Origin: Mycobacterium sp.
GTDB taxonomy: Bacteria > Actinomycetota > Actinomycetes > RYN-182
Direction of reading: 5' to 3'
Assembly (NCBI GenBank): GCA_025965515.1
Contig: JAOPWU010000079.1
Coordinates: 1-39,894 of the forward strand
DNA: 39,894 nt
Shown here: in pieces, positions 7,381-16,092 of the stretch
How the letters are laid out: each line of letters opens with the position of its first letter
Position numbering within the stretch: position 1 is the first letter of the stretch
The notes under the pieces: model-generated
The model's input: only the letters and a program-made list of their open reading frames with translations
Database searches by the model: none
Told to the model about the DNA's origin: nothing
Program-made: the position numbers and the translations under genes

Positions 7381-8115
7381 ATGGCGCTCACCACCCGCGA
7401 GGCGTTGCACCTGCCGCGCTACCCGCGCGACCCGGCCGGCTGGCACCCGCCGCTGGCCTCGCCGGGGTACGGCTCGACCCGCCTGCGCGCCCCGCTGCGG
7501 CCGCCGGTTCAGGTCGAGCAGGGGCTCACCGAGATCACCGGCCCGCTGCTCAGCGACCGGGACCTGGGGCCCGGCGACAACGACCTCACGCGCCAGCACG
7601 AGGGCGAGGCGCTGGGGCAGCGCATCGTCGTGTCCGGCCGGATCCTGGACGGCACCGGGCGGCCGCTGCCCCGGACGCTGGTCGAGATCTGGCAGGCCAA
7701 CGCCGCCGGCCGGTACGCCCACGCGATCGATACCTGGCCGGCGCCGCTGGACCCGAACTTCACCGGGGTGGGCCGCGCCCTGACGGATGACGCCGGGCGG
7801 TACACGTTCACGACCATCCGGCCGGGCGCCTACCCGTGGCGCAACCACCACAACGCCTGGCGCCCCGCGCACATCCACTTCTCGCTGCTGGGCCGCGCCT
7901 TCACGCAGCGGCTGGTCACGCAGATGTACTTCCCGGACGACCCGCTGTTCGGGCAGGACCCGATCTTCAACTCCGTGCCCGACGAGCGGGCGCGGCAGCG
8001 ACTCGTCAGCGCCTACGACCACGCCACCACGCAGCCGGAGTGGGCGCTGTCCTACACGTTCGACATCGTGCTGCGCGGCCCCGCGGCGACGCCGTTCGAG
8101 AGCGGGGACGCATGA
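7381..8115 (+). CDS. pcaH: Protocatechuate 3,4-dioxygenase beta subunit
   Basis: 244-residue iron-bearing subunit of intradiol protocatechuate 3,4-dioxygenase, which with PcaG opens the ring to beta-carboxy-cis,cis-muconate. The four Fe(III) ligands are visible: Tyr112 (GRYAH), Tyr151 (AYPWRN), His164 and His166 (RPAHIHFS). The start is ATG 7381 with AGGAG 5 bp upstream. First gene of the tight pcaHGBLIJ operon; its TGA overlaps the pcaG ATG by 4 bp, as befits subunits made in equal amounts. Full length. Confidence 0.96.
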   Translation: MALTTREALHLPRYPRDPAGWHPPLASPGYGSTRLRAPLRPPVQVEQGLTEITGPLLSDRDLGPGDNDLTRQHEGEALGQRIVVSGRILDGTGRPLPRTLVEIWQANAAGRYAHAIDTWPAPLDPNFTGVGRALTDDAGRYTFTTIRPGAYPWRNHHNAWRPAHIHFSLLGRAFTQRLVTQMYFPDDPLFGQDPIFNSVPDERARQRLVSAYDHATTQPEWALSYTFDIVLRGPAATPFESGDA

Positions 8116-8672
8116 GCCCGCTGCCGGGCACCCCGTCGCAGACCGTCGGTCCGTACCTCGCCATCGGGCTGCGCTGGCCGGACGGTCGGCTCGCCGTGGC
8201 GCCCGGCACGCCCGGCGCCGTCTGGCTACGCGGCCGCGTGCTCGACGGCGCCGGAACCGCCATCCCCGACGCCCTCGTGGAGACCTGGCAGGCCGACCCG
8301 GTCGGCCGGTTCGACCACCCCGACGACCCCCGGGGCGCCGCCCGCACACCGGGCTTCCGCGGCTTCGGCCGGTCCGAGACGCTCGACGGCGAGTACGCGA
8401 TCCTGACCGTGAAGCCGGGCGCCCTGCCGACCGCCGACGGGGGCACCGCGGCGCCGCACGTCGACGTGTCGGTGTTCTCCCGGGGCCTGCTCGACCGCGT
8501 CGTCACGCGCCTCTACTTCGCCGACGAGCCGCAGGCGAACGCGGCCGATCCCCTGCTCGCCTCCCTGGACCCCGAGCGCCGCGCGACGCTGCTCGCGCAG
8601 CCGGACGGCGACGGTTACCGGTTCGACATCGTGCTGCAGGGCACGGGCGAGACCGTCTTCCTCGATGTCTGA
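8112..8672 (+). CDS. pcaG: Protocatechuate 3,4-dioxygenase alpha subunit
   Basis: 186-residue partner of PcaH. It has the same intradiol dioxygenase beta-sandwich, with TPSQTVGPYLAIGL at the N-terminus (a hallmark of PcaG) and LVETWQADPVGRFDH near 55-75. The His-x-His iron pair of the beta subunit is replaced (APHVDVSVF near 117), as expected for the subunit that contributes to the active site without holding iron. The ATG overlaps the pcaH stop by 4 bp and the 3' end overlaps pcaB by 8 bp, indicating coupled translation. Confidence 0.95.
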   Translation: MSPLPGTPSQTVGPYLAIGLRWPDGRLAVAPGTPGAVWLRGRVLDGAGTAIPDALVETWQADPVGRFDHPDDPRGAARTPGFRGFGRSETLDGEYAILTVKPGALPTADGGTAAPHVDVSVFSRGLLDRVVTRLYFADEPQANAADPLLASLDPERRATLLAQPDGDGYRFDIVLQGTGETVFLDV

Positions 8673-10080
8673 CCGCGTGTCCCACCGGCCGGGCGCCCCG
8701 CGGCGCGGGCGCCCCGGCCTGTTCACCGGCGTCCTCGCCCGCGGGGCCGTCGCCTGCGCGGTCGACGACACGGCGTGGCTGCAGGCGATGCTCGACGTGG
8801 AGGCGGCGCTGGCCCGGGCGGGTGCGGCCGCCGGCGTCGTCCCAGCGGCCGCGGCGGAGGCGATCACCGCCGTCTGCCTCGACGCCGGCTGGTACGACGC
8901 CGCGGCGCTGGGCGCCGCGGCCGCGGCGACGGGCAACCCCGTCGTCCCGCTGGTCCGCGCGATCGAGGAGCTCGCCGACCAGCACCGGGCCGGCGCGGGC
9001 GCCGCCGTCCACCGCGGCGCGACCAGCCAGGACATCCTCGACACCGCGACCTGCCTGGTGGCCCGCCGGGCGCTGGTCCCGATGCTGGCCGACCTGGACG
9101 CGGCGCGGGACGCCGCCGCCCGGCTGGCGGCGGAGCACCGCGACACCGTGCTCGCGGGCCGGACCCTGCTGCAGCAGGCGCTGCCCACCACGTTCGGGCT
9201 GAAGGCCGCCGGCTGGGCGCTCGCCCTCGACGGCGCGGGGGCCCGGCTGCGGGCCGTCGCTGCCGCGCTGCCCCTCCAGCTCGGGGGCGCCGCCGGCACG
9301 CTCGCCGCGCTCGACGGTCACGGCACCACCGTGGTCGACGCGCTGGCGGCGGAGCTGGACCTGGCGGTCCCCGTCCTGCCCTGGCACACCCTGCGCCTGC
9401 CGGTGCTGGATCTCGCCGGCGCCCTCGGGACCGCGGCCGCCGTCCTGGGCAAGGCCGCCACCGACGTCGTCCTGCTGGCCCAGACCGAGGTCGGGGAGGT
9501 CAGCGAGGGGACCCCGGGGCGCGGCGGGTCGTCTGCCATGCCGCACAAGCGCAACCCGGTGGCCGCCGTGGCCGTCCGCGCGGCCACCCGGCGCGCACCC
9601 GGCCTGGTCGCGACGCTGCTCTCCGCCGCCGAGCAGGAGCACGAGCGGGCGGCGGGCGGCTGGCACGCCGAGTGGCTGCCGCTGACCGACCTGCTCACGA
9701 CCGTCGGCAGCGCGGCCGCCTGGCTGCGGGACTGCCTCGAGCACCTGGCCGTCCACCCGGAGGCCATGCGCCGGAACCTGGCCCCCCGCGCCGCCGACCT
9801 CGCGAGCGAGGCGGTCGCCGGCGCGCTCGCCGACAGCCTGGGCCGCGCCGCCGCCCACGACCTGGTCGCGACGGCCATCACCCGGGCCCGCGACCGGGGC
9901 GACGACCTGCGCGCGGTGCTGCTGGCGGAGCCGGCGGTCGCGGGCGTCCTGTCCGGCGACCAGCTCGACCGGCTCCTCGACCCGGCTGCCGCCGTGGGCG
10001 AGGCGCCGGCGCTCACCGACCGCGCGCTGCGGGTCCTGGGGGGACCCGCAGCGCGCCCCACGCCCGGAGGTACCCCGTGA
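8665..10080 (+). CDS. pcaB: 3-Carboxy-cis,cis-muconate cycloisomerase
   Basis: 471-residue member of the fumarase/aspartase superfamily, converting beta-carboxymuconate to gamma-carboxymuconolactone. The superfamily signature GSSAMPHKRNP is at 288-298 and carries the catalytic serine loop; an upstream conserved block is HRGATSQDILDTA (116-128). Length is within the family range; a short Arg/Pro-rich N-terminal tail precedes the fold. The ATG lies inside the end of pcaG (8-bp overlap), and its stop overlaps the next GTG by 4 bp. Confidence 0.93.
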   Translation: MSDRVSHRPGAPRRGRPGLFTGVLARGAVACAVDDTAWLQAMLDVEAALARAGAAAGVVPAAAAEAITAVCLDAGWYDAAALGAAAAATGNPVVPLVRAIEELADQHRAGAGAAVHRGATSQDILDTATCLVARRALVPMLADLDAARDAAARLAAEHRDTVLAGRTLLQQALPTTFGLKAAGWALALDGAGARLRAVAAALPLQLGGAAGTLAALDGHGTTVVDALAAELDLAVPVLPWHTLRLPVLDLAGALGTAAAVLGKAATDVVLLAQTEVGEVSEGTPGRGGSSAMPHKRNPVAAVAVRAATRRAPGLVATLLSAAEQEHERAAGGWHAEWLPLTDLLTTVGSAAAWLRDCLEHLAVHPEAMRRNLAPRAADLASEAVAGALADSLGRAAAHDLVATAITRARDRGDDLRAVLLAEPAVAGVLSGDQLDRLLDPAAAVGEAPALTDRALRVLGGPAARPTPGGTP

Positions 10081-11264
10081 CCGCGGTCGATGTCCACGCC
10101 GTCCTCGACGGCCCGCCCGATGCCCCCGTCGTCGTGCTCGCCGGCAGCCTCGGCAGCACGCTCGAGATGTGGGAACCGCAGGTTCCCGCCCTGGCCGAGC
10201 GCTTCCGCGTGGTGCGGTTCGACACGCGGGGCCACGGCCGCTCCCCCGTGCCACCCGGCCCGTACACGATCGACGATCTCGTGGACGACCTCGTCGCGCT
10301 GCTGGACCGGTTGTGGATCGACCGCGCCTCGGTGGTGGGACTGTCACTGGGCGGCATGACCGCGCTGCGGCTGGCCGCCCGAGAGCCGGCGCGCGTCGAC
10401 CGGCTGGCGATCCTCTGCAGCTCCGCGCTGCTCGACCCGGACGGCACCTACCGCGACCGCGCGGCCATCGTGCGGGAGCAGGGCACGGCCCCCATCGCCC
10501 CGGGCGTCGTCGCGCGGTGGCTCACCCCGGGCCGGCGCGCCGCGGACCCCGCGTGCACCGCCCGGCTGGAGGACATGGTGGCCGCCACGCCGGCCGAGGG
10601 GTACGCGGCGTGCTGCGAGGCCCTCGCCGCGATGGATCTGCGCGCGGACCTGCCCCGCATCACCGCACCGACGCTCGCGATCGCCGGGGCCTGCGACCCC
10701 GCGACGCCGCCCGAGCACCTCCGGGCGATCGCCGCGGGCGTACGCGAGGGGCAGCTGCTGGTGCTGCCCCAGGCCGCCCACCTGGCGAATGTCGAGCAGC
10801 CCGCCGCCGTCACCGCCGCGCTGCTCACGCACCTCACCCGGCCGTGCGAACCCACCGACCGCACGCACCGGACCGCCGGCGAGACCGTCCGCCGCCAGGT
10901 GCTGGGCGATGCGCACGTCGACCGCGCCGCAGCGGCAACGACCGCGTTCACGGCCCCGTTCCAGGACCTCATCACCCGGTACGCTTGGGGCGACGTGTGG
11001 ACGCGCCCCGGGCTGGACCGGCGCACCCGCAGCATGCTCACATTGAGCCTGCTGACGGCGCTCGGCCACGACCACGAGCTCGCGCTGCACGTCCGGGCCG
11101 CGGTCACCAACGGGCTGACGAACGACGAGATCGGCGAGGTCCTGCTGCACGCCGCCGTGTACGCGGGGGTCCCCGCCGCCAACCGCGCGTTCGCGGTGGC
11201 CCAGGGGGTCCTGGCGGACCTCGGGCTCGACGGCCCGGCCACGGATCCGGACGAGGAGGACTGA
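10077..11264 (+). CDS. pcaL: Fused enol-lactone hydrolase / carboxymuconolactone decarboxylase
   Basis: 395-residue fusion of two pathway steps. Residues about 1-255 are an alpha/beta hydrolase (beta-ketoadipate enol-lactone hydrolase, PcaD) with Ser90 in GLSLGG, Asp207 and His235. Residues about 264-385 are gamma-carboxymuconolactone decarboxylase (PcaC), with the helical core [10 protein letters not shown] and [19 protein letters not shown]. In the pathway the decarboxylase acts first, so the domain order is inverted relative to chemistry, as in other actinobacterial PcaL proteins. The start is GTG 10077, with GGAGGT 5 bp upstream, overlapping the pcaB stop (GTGA). The stop shares one base with the pcaI ATG. 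Confidence 0.94.
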   Translation: MTAVDVHAVLDGPPDAPVVVLAGSLGSTLEMWEPQVPALAERFRVVRFDTRGHGRSPVPPGPYTIDDLVDDLVALLDRLWIDRASVVGLSLGGMTALRLAAREPARVDRLAILCSSALLDPDGTYRDRAAIVREQGTAPIAPGVVARWLTPGRRAADPACTARLEDMVAATPAEGYAACCEALAAMDLRADLPRITAPTLAIAGACDPATPPEHLRAIAAGVREGQLLVLPQAAHLANVEQPAAVTAALLTHLTRPCEPTDRTHRTAGETVRRQVLGDAHVDRAAAATTAFTAPFQDLITRYAWGDVWTRPGLDRRTRSMLTLSLLTALGHDHELALHVRAAVTNGLTNDEIGEVLLHAAVYAGVPAANRAFAVAQGVLADLGLDGPATDPDEED

Positions 11265-12034
11265 TGGACAAGGTCGTGGCCGGCCCCGCCGAGGCGGTCG
11301 CCGACATCGGCGACGGCTCGAGCGTGGCCGTCGGCGGGTTCGGGCTGTCCGGCATCCCCTGGACCACCATCGAGGCGCTGCTCGAGCAGGGCGCCGGCGA
11401 CCTGACCGTCGTCTCGAACAACTGCGGCGTCGACGGGGCCGGACTGGGGGTCCTCCTGGCCGCCGGCCGGATCACCCGGGTCGTCGCGAGCTACATCGGC
11501 GAGAACAAGGAGTTCGCGCGGCAGTTCCTCAGCGGCGAACTGCTGGTGGAGCTGACCCCCCAGGGCACCCTGGCCGAGCGCCTGCGCGCCGGCGGCTCCG
11601 GGATCGCCGCGTTCTACACGCCGACCGGGGTGGGGACCCTCGTGGCGGACGGCGGGCTGCCGTGGCGGTACGACGCGGACGGCGGCGTGGCGATCGCGTC
11701 GCCACCGAAGGAGGTCCGCTCCTTCACCCTCGGCGGAACGTCCCGGGAGTACGTCCTGGAGGAGGGCATCGCGACGGACTTCGCCCTCGTCCGGGCCGCC
11801 GTGGCGGACCGGCACGGCAACTGCGTGTTCCACGCGGCGGCACGCAACTTCAACCCGCCCGCGGCGATGGCCGGCCGGGTGACCATCGTCGAGGCCGAGC
11901 AGGTCGTGGAGCCGGGCGCCATCGACCCCGACGACGTCCACCTGCCGGGCGTGTTCGTGCAGCGGGTCGTGGCCCTCACCCCCGACCAGGCGGCCGACAA
12001 GCGGATCGAGAAGCGGACGGTGACCCCCCGATGA
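11264..12034 (+). CDS. pcaI: 3-Oxoadipate CoA-transferase subunit A
   Basis: 256-residue alpha subunit of succinyl-CoA:3-oxoadipate CoA-transferase, which activates beta-ketoadipate with CoA from succinyl-CoA. Glycine-rich N-terminal core [16 protein letters not shown] (about 23-38) and the [12 protein letters not shown] and YIGENKEF blocks are those of the SCOT-type A subunit. The ATG overlaps the pcaL TGA by one base (TGATG), and its stop overlaps pcaJ by 4 bp. Paralogous acetoacetate CoA-transferases look similar, but the location inside the pca operon settles the role. Confidence 0.92.
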   Translation: MDKVVAGPAEAVADIGDGSSVAVGGFGLSGIPWTTIEALLEQGAGDLTVVSNNCGVDGAGLGVLLAAGRITRVVASYIGENKEFARQFLSGELLVELTPQGTLAERLRAGGSGIAAFYTPTGVGTLVADGGLPWRYDADGGVAIASPPKEVRSFTLGGTSREYVLEEGIATDFALVRAAVADRHGNCVFHAAARNFNPPAAMAGRVTIVEAEQVVEPGAIDPDDVHLPGVFVQRVVALTPDQAADKRIEKRTVTPR

Positions 12035-12675
12035 GCTGGACCCGCCCGCAGATGGCCGCCCGCGCCGCGCTGGAACTGGCCGACGGCCAGTACGTGAACC
12101 TCGGCATCGGGCTGCCGACGCTCATCCCGAACCACCTGCCGCCCGGCATCGAGGTGGTGATGCAGAGCGAGAACGGCATCCTCGGCGTGGGACCGTACCC
12201 GTACGACGAGGAGGTCGACGCCGACCTCGTCAACGCGGGCAAGGAGACCGTCACGACCCTGCCGGGCGCCTCGTTCTTCGACTCCGCCACGAGCTTCGCC
12301 ATGATCCGCGGCGGTCACGTCGACGTGGCGGTGCTCGGCGCCATGCAGGTCAGCGAGAAGGGCGACCTGGCGAACTGGATGGTCCCCGGCAAGCTCGTGA
12401 AGGGCATGGGCGGCGCCATGGACCTGGTGCACGGCGCCAAGCGCGTCGTCGTGCTGATGGAGCACACGGCCCGCGACGGCAGCCCGAAGATCCTTCCGGA
12501 CTGCACCCTGCCACTCACGGGGCTGGGGGTCGTGCAGCGGATCATCACCGACCTCTGCGTCCTGGACGTGACGCCGGACGGGCTGGTGCTGCGGGAGCTG
12601 GCGCCCGGCGAGGACGCCGACGCGGTCCGGGCGCGGACGGGCGCGACGTTCGAGCTCGGGTTCGCCCCGGTCTGA
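12031..12675 (+). CDS. pcaJ: 3-Oxoadipate CoA-transferase subunit B
   Basis: 214-residue beta subunit of the same CoA-transferase. The active-site glutamate that forms the glutamyl-CoA thioester is Glu47 in QSENGILG; the [10 protein letters not shown] block (25-34) is also typical. It overlaps pcaI by 4 bp and is the last gene of the operon. The thiolase PcaF, which would split beta-ketoadipyl-CoA into succinyl-CoA and acetyl-CoA, does not follow; a convergent DUF72 gene ends 4 bp beyond this stop. Confidence 0.93.
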   Translation: MSWTRPQMAARAALELADGQYVNLGIGLPTLIPNHLPPGIEVVMQSENGILGVGPYPYDEEVDADLVNAGKETVTTLPGASFFDSATSFAMIRGGHVDVAVLGAMQVSEKGDLANWMVPGKLVKGMGGAMDLVHGAKRVVVLMEHTARDGSPKILPDCTLPLTGLGVVQRIITDLCVLDVTPDGLVLRELAPGEDADAVRARTGATFELGFAPV

Positions 12676-12678
12676 CCC

Positions 12679-13407
12679 TCAGCGCCCCAGCAGCTGCTTC
12701 AACCGGGCGGCGTTGTGGACCGCGTAGCCGTGGCCGTCGTTGTTGAAGTAGGCGAAGACGTCCCGCCCGTCGGCCTCCCATTCCCGGATCCGGTCCGCCC
12801 ACCCGGCGAGCTCGGCGTCGGAGTAGCTGCCGCCGTAGAGCTGGCCCGGGTCGGGCCCGTGCAGCCGCACGTAGGCGAACGGCGCGGTCACCCGCGGGAC
12901 GCACGGCAGGTCCGCGCCGCTCATCACGCAGTAGGCCGCGGCGTACCGCTCGAGGAGCGCGAACACCTCCTCGGTGTGCCAGCTGGGGTGCCGGAACTCC
13001 ACGGCGACCCGCAGCCACGGCGGCACCCGCTCGAGGAAGCCTTCGAGCCGGGCGTCATCGCGGGCGTGGTCCGGCCGCAGCTGCACCAGCAGCGGGCCCC
13101 GGCGATCGCCCAGCTCCTGCAGCGCCGGCGCCATCCGGCCCAGCCAGATGTCGGGGTCCTTGAGGCGCCGGCCGTGGGTCAGCCAGCGGGACGCCTTCAC
13201 GGTGAGCTGGAAGTCCGGCGGCAGCTGGTCGCGCCACGCGAGGAACGAGGCGACGGGGGGCCACCGGTAGAAGCTCGTGTTCAGCTCGACGGTGTCGAAG
13301 CGTTCGGCGTAGTAGCGCAGCCGCTGCGGAGGACGGACGGTCGGCGGGTAGAACACACCCTTCCAGTGCTCGTAGCTCCACCCCGACGTCCCGACGTAGA
13401 CGCCCAT
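12679..13407 (-). CDS. DUF72 family protein
   Basis: 242-residue protein of the DUF72 (YecE-like) family, a TIM-barrel fold of unknown biochemical function. Characteristic blocks are GTSGWSYEHWKGVFYP at the N-terminus, TVELNTSFYRWP, LTVKASRWLTH, a central VAVEFRHPSW and the C-terminal FAYFNNDGHGYAVHNA. It appears full length. No Shine-Dalgarno; TACCGT at 13419-13414 lies 6 bp before the ATG, so a leaderless mRNA is likely. It converges on pcaJ with almost no gap. No functional link to the pca genes is evident. Confidence 0.85.
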   Translation of the reverse strand: MGVYVGTSGWSYEHWKGVFYPPTVRPPQRLRYYAERFDTVELNTSFYRWPPVASFLAWRDQLPPDFQLTVKASRWLTHGRRLKDPDIWLGRMAPALQELGDRRGPLLVQLRPDHARDDARLEGFLERVPPWLRVAVEFRHPSWHTEEVFALLERYAAAYCVMSGADLPCVPRVTAPFAYVRLHGPDPGQLYGGSYSDAELAGWADRIREWEADGRDVFAYFNNDGHGYAVHNAARLKQLLGR

Positions 13408-13444
13408 GCGGGCACGGTAGCGGCCCGTGCGGGGCCGCGTCGGC

Positions 13445-14146
13445 TCAGTCCCGGGCGGCCGTCAGGGCGGCCACGAGCCCCGCGACGAAGCGGTGCCGCG
13501 CGGCAGTCCCCGGCGGCAGCAGCCGCGGGTGGTCGGCCAGCTCCGGCGGCAGCACGGCGCCGGCCGCCGCCAGCTCGGTGGCCGTCAGCTCGGGGTGGAA
13601 CTGCAGCCCGTACGCGCGGGCACCCCAGCGGAACGCCTGGTGGGCGCACCGCTCGCTCTCCGCCAGCAGGACCGCGCCGTCCGGCAGCGTGAAGGTGTCG
13701 GAGTGCCAGTGCACCACCGGCAGGCTGGGCCCTGCCCCGGCGAAGGCGGGGTCCCGCCGGCCTGCCGCCGTGATGGTCACCGTGCCGACGCCCACCTCCG
13801 GAGCCGGCAGCTGCGTCACCGCGGCGCCCAGGCCGGCGGCCAGCAACTGCGCGCCGAGGCAGATCCCCAGCACGGGCAGCCCGGCCCGCGCCGCGGCGGC
13901 GAGCAGCGCCCGCTCCCCGGCCAGGTGCGGGAAGCGGGCGTCGTCCAGCGCGTTCATCGGGCCGCCCATGGCCAGCACGCCCGCGACGCCGCCCAGCTCC
14001 CCGACGGCGGGCGCGGGCTCCCCGAGGTCCAGCCGCACCGTGCGCAGCGCCAGCCCGCGTGCCGCGAGGGCGGGGCCGACGATCCCCGGACCCTCGAAGT
14101 CCTCGTGCTGCAGCACCAGCCACGTGCCCGGTCGCACCCCTGTCAT
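13445..14146 (-). CDS. Class I glutamine amidotransferase domain protein
   Basis: 233-residue stand-alone class I glutamine amidotransferase. The nucleophile is Cys96 in GICLGAQLLAAGLG, and the partner His184 and Glu186 are in FHPE. An oxyanion-type GGPMNALDD block is near 61. It resembles the GMP synthase-like subgroup that uses or cleaves gamma-glutamyl compounds, but the acceptor is unknown. ATG 14146 was chosen because AGGAGG sits 6 bp upstream and the protein begins just before the domain. Divergent from the YciI-like gene. Confidence 0.82.
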   Translation of the reverse strand: MTGVRPGTWLVLQHEDFEGPGIVGPALAARGLALRTVRLDLGEPAPAVGELGGVAGVLAMGGPMNALDDARFPHLAGERALLAAAARAGLPVLGICLGAQLLAAGLGAAVTQLPAPEVGVGTVTITAAGRRDPAFAGAGPSLPVVHWHSDTFTLPDGAVLLAESERCAHQAFRWGARAYGLQFHPELTATELAAAGAVLPPELADHPRLLPPGTAARHRFVAGLVAALTAARD

Positions 14147-14207
14147 CGCCGCCTCCTGTCCCGGTCGTGGCCCCGAACCGGCCGTCGCCGCGTGCCAGAC
14201 TCGGGCC

Positions 14208-14480
14208 ATGTTCCTCGCCGTCTCCACGTACACCGCTCCCCCCGACGTCATGAGCGAGCACCGGCCCGCCCACCTGGCGTTCCTGGAGGAGCTCACCGCG
14301 GCCGGCCGGCTGGTGACCGCCGGGCGGCAGGAGCCGCCGATCGGCGGCGTCCTGGTCCTCACCGGGACGGACCCCGAGGAGGTCGCCGCCCTGGTGGCCC
14401 GCGACCCGTACAGCGTCGCGGGCGTCGGGTCGTACGCCCTGACCCGCTTCGCGGCCGCCTTCGGACAGGTCCGCGACTGA
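14208..14480 (+). CDS. YciI-like (YCII-related) protein
   Basis: 90-residue protein of the YCII-related ferredoxin-like fold: beta strand MFLAVSTYT, helix with His18 and His22 (EHRPAHLAFLEEL), strand GGVLVLTG, helix and a DPYSVAGV segment holding the conserved Asp. Family members dimerise; some are putative lyases or ring-cleavage partners, but no function can be set here. No Shine-Dalgarno; CAGACT at 14196-14201 is 6 bp before the ATG, so a leaderless start is plausible. It is divergent from the amidotransferase gene. Confidence 0.77.
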   Translation: MFLAVSTYTAPPDVMSEHRPAHLAFLEELTAAGRLVTAGRQEPPIGGVLVLTGTDPEEVAALVARDPYSVAGVGSYALTRFAAAFGQVRD

Positions 14481-14500
14481 TCCCCCACCGGCCGGTCCTG

Positions 14501-15289
14501 GTGGCCCGGGCTCACCGGGCGTGGGTCGAGCTCGCGGCCGTGCTCGGGATCTACCTGGTCTACAGCGTGCTGCGGTCGGCGGTGCGCAGCCGCCAGGCGC
14601 TCGCCGAGGCGCACGCCCGCACGCTGCTCGCCGCCGAGGAGCACCTGCACGCGGCCGTCGAGGCCGGCCTCGTCGAGGCCGCGCAGCGGCACCCGCCGCT
14701 CCTGCAGCTCGCCGAGGTCTGGTACTCCGCGCTGCACCTGCCGGTGACCGCTGCCGTGGGCATCTGGCTGTTCACGCGGCGGCGGGAGGCCGCCGGCGCC
14801 TGGCGGGCGGCCTGGGTGGCGGTGACCCTGCTGGCCCTCGTGGGCTTCGCCGCGTGGCCGACGGCACCGCCGCGGCTGCTGCCCGACATCCTCCGGCAGC
14901 TCCCGGTCGCGCTGCCCGCCGCGGCCGAGGGCAGCTGGATCGACGGGATGACCAACCCGTACGCCGCCATGCCCTCGCTGCACGTCGCCTGGGCGGCCCT
15001 GTGCGCGGCGGCCGTGGCGAGCGACACAGGCCACGCCTGGCGTCACCTGGTGTGGCTCTACCCGGCGGGGACGGTGCTGGTGGTCCTGGTGACGGCCAAC
15101 CACTACCTGGCCGACGTCGCCGCGGGGCTGGCTCTCGCGGCCGCCGGGGCGGGCGTCGCGCGGTGGATCGTGCGGTCAGCCCAGCGCCGTGAGCAGCAGG
15201 TCGACCAACGCGTCGGGGACCTCGTGCTGTGGCCAGTGCCCGACGCCCGGGAAGAGGACCGTGTGGACAGCGCCCGGTGCGATGGATGA
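14501..15289 (+). CDS. PAP2-superfamily membrane protein (phosphatase or IPC-synthase-like)
   Basis: 262-residue membrane protein with a first helix at about 8-28, further helices near 75-95, 105-120 and 165-215, and the PAP2-like blocks PTAPPRLLPD, MPSLHVAWA (His in the SxxH motif) and ANHYLADVAAGL (His and Asp of the last motif). This is the actinobacterial inositolphosphorylceramide synthase/PAP2 type; the natural lipid phosphate is unknown. GTG 14501 was chosen as the first start before helix 1; no clear ribosome site is seen. The frame runs 114 bp into the converging hydrolase gene, giving a charged tail with many Arg, Gln and Asp residues unlike the membrane core. Confidence 0.74.
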   Translation: MARAHRAWVELAAVLGIYLVYSVLRSAVRSRQALAEAHARTLLAAEEHLHAAVEAGLVEAAQRHPPLLQLAEVWYSALHLPVTAAVGIWLFTRRREAAGAWRAAWVAVTLLALVGFAAWPTAPPRLLPDILRQLPVALPAAAEGSWIDGMTNPYAAMPSLHVAWAALCAAAVASDTGHAWRHLVWLYPAGTVLVVLVTANHYLADVAAGLALAAAGAGVARWIVRSAQRREQQVDQRVGDLVLWPVPDAREEDRVDSARCDG

Positions 15290-16054
15290 ACCCAGCCGCT
15301 TCGCGGCCGTCTCCACGACCCGCGGCGTGATGATCGGGTCGGCCGCGCCGCCGACCACCCAGGCCTGCTCGGCCCGCGCGTCGGGGGCATCCGGGACGCC
15401 GGGGCGCCGTGCGTTCGACCGGTACCAGTCCAGCATCGCGGCCTGCCGGGCGGGATCGCCGTACGCGGCGGCAGCGTGCTCGCGCACCGCCGGGTCCAGG
15501 TCCCGCAGCCCCGCGGCGCGGTACATGAGCGGCGCCGCGCGCCGGCCCAGCCCCCGCAGCACCCGCTCCGGGACGCGGGGGGTGGCGAAGAACGGGACGT
15601 GCAGGGCCCGGGTGACGTCGAACCAGCGGTAGGGCGCCGACACCAGCACGAGCCGGCGGACGCGCTCCGGCCTGATGCCCGCGAGCGCGGCGGCGGCCAG
15701 CCCGCCCAGGTCATGCCCGACGACGTCGATGGGGCCGCCACCGACCAGCCCCTCGCAGGCCGCGTCGAGGACGGCCGCGACGTCCGCGGCGGCGTTCTCC
15801 GGCAGCGACGCGCTCTCCCCGAGCCCCGGCAGGTCCGGCACGATCACCCGGCGCGTGGCGGCCAGCGCCGGGGCGATGCGGTGCCACGAGGCGCCGGTCT
15901 CGGGCACGCCGTGCAGCAGCAGCACCGGGGTCCCGGGGCCGGCACCCAGCCGGCGGACCGCGAGGTCCGTCCCGGCCACGTCGATGTGCTCGACCGGGCC
16001 CAGGGCCTGCCGGACGGTGTCCTGCGTGGTGCCGGCGGGGTGGGGAGCGCTCAT
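15176..16054 (-). CDS. Alpha/beta hydrolase (epoxide hydrolase / haloalkane dehalogenase-like)
   Basis: 292-residue alpha/beta hydrolase. The oxyanion motif LLLHGVPETGASWH is at about 46-59 and the nucleophile elbow VVGHDLGGLA places Asp115, not Ser, at the active site; the catalytic His is in GVGHWPQHE near the C-terminus. An Asp nucleophile is the mark of soluble epoxide hydrolases and haloalkane dehalogenases; the HGVPET oxyanion loop fits the former slightly better. ATG 16054 is favoured over ATG 16063, but neither has a strong ribosome site. The last 114 bp overlap the converging PAP2 gene. Lies 38 bp after the acyl-CoA ligase and may share its transcript. Confidence 0.8.
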   Translation of the reverse strand: MSAPHPAGTTQDTVRQALGPVEHIDVAGTDLAVRRLGAGPGTPVLLLHGVPETGASWHRIAPALAATRRVIVPDLPGLGESASLPENAAADVAAVLDAACEGLVGGGPIDVVGHDLGGLAAAALAGIRPERVRRLVLVSAPYRWFDVTRALHVPFFATPRVPERVLRGLGRRAAPLMYRAAGLRDLDPAVREHAAAAYGDPARQAAMLDWYRSNARRPGVPDAPDARAEQAWVVGGAADPIITPRVVETAAKRLGSSIAPGAVHTVLFPGVGHWPQHEVPDALVDLLLTALG

Positions 16055-16092
16055 GCCCACCATCCAACCGGACCGCCCGGAGGCGGCGCGCA

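Noticed and set aside
13427-14500. Plus-strand open frame across the amidotransferase gene
   Set aside because: Antisense shadow of a clear class I amidotransferase; only the part after 14501 encodes the PAP2 protein.
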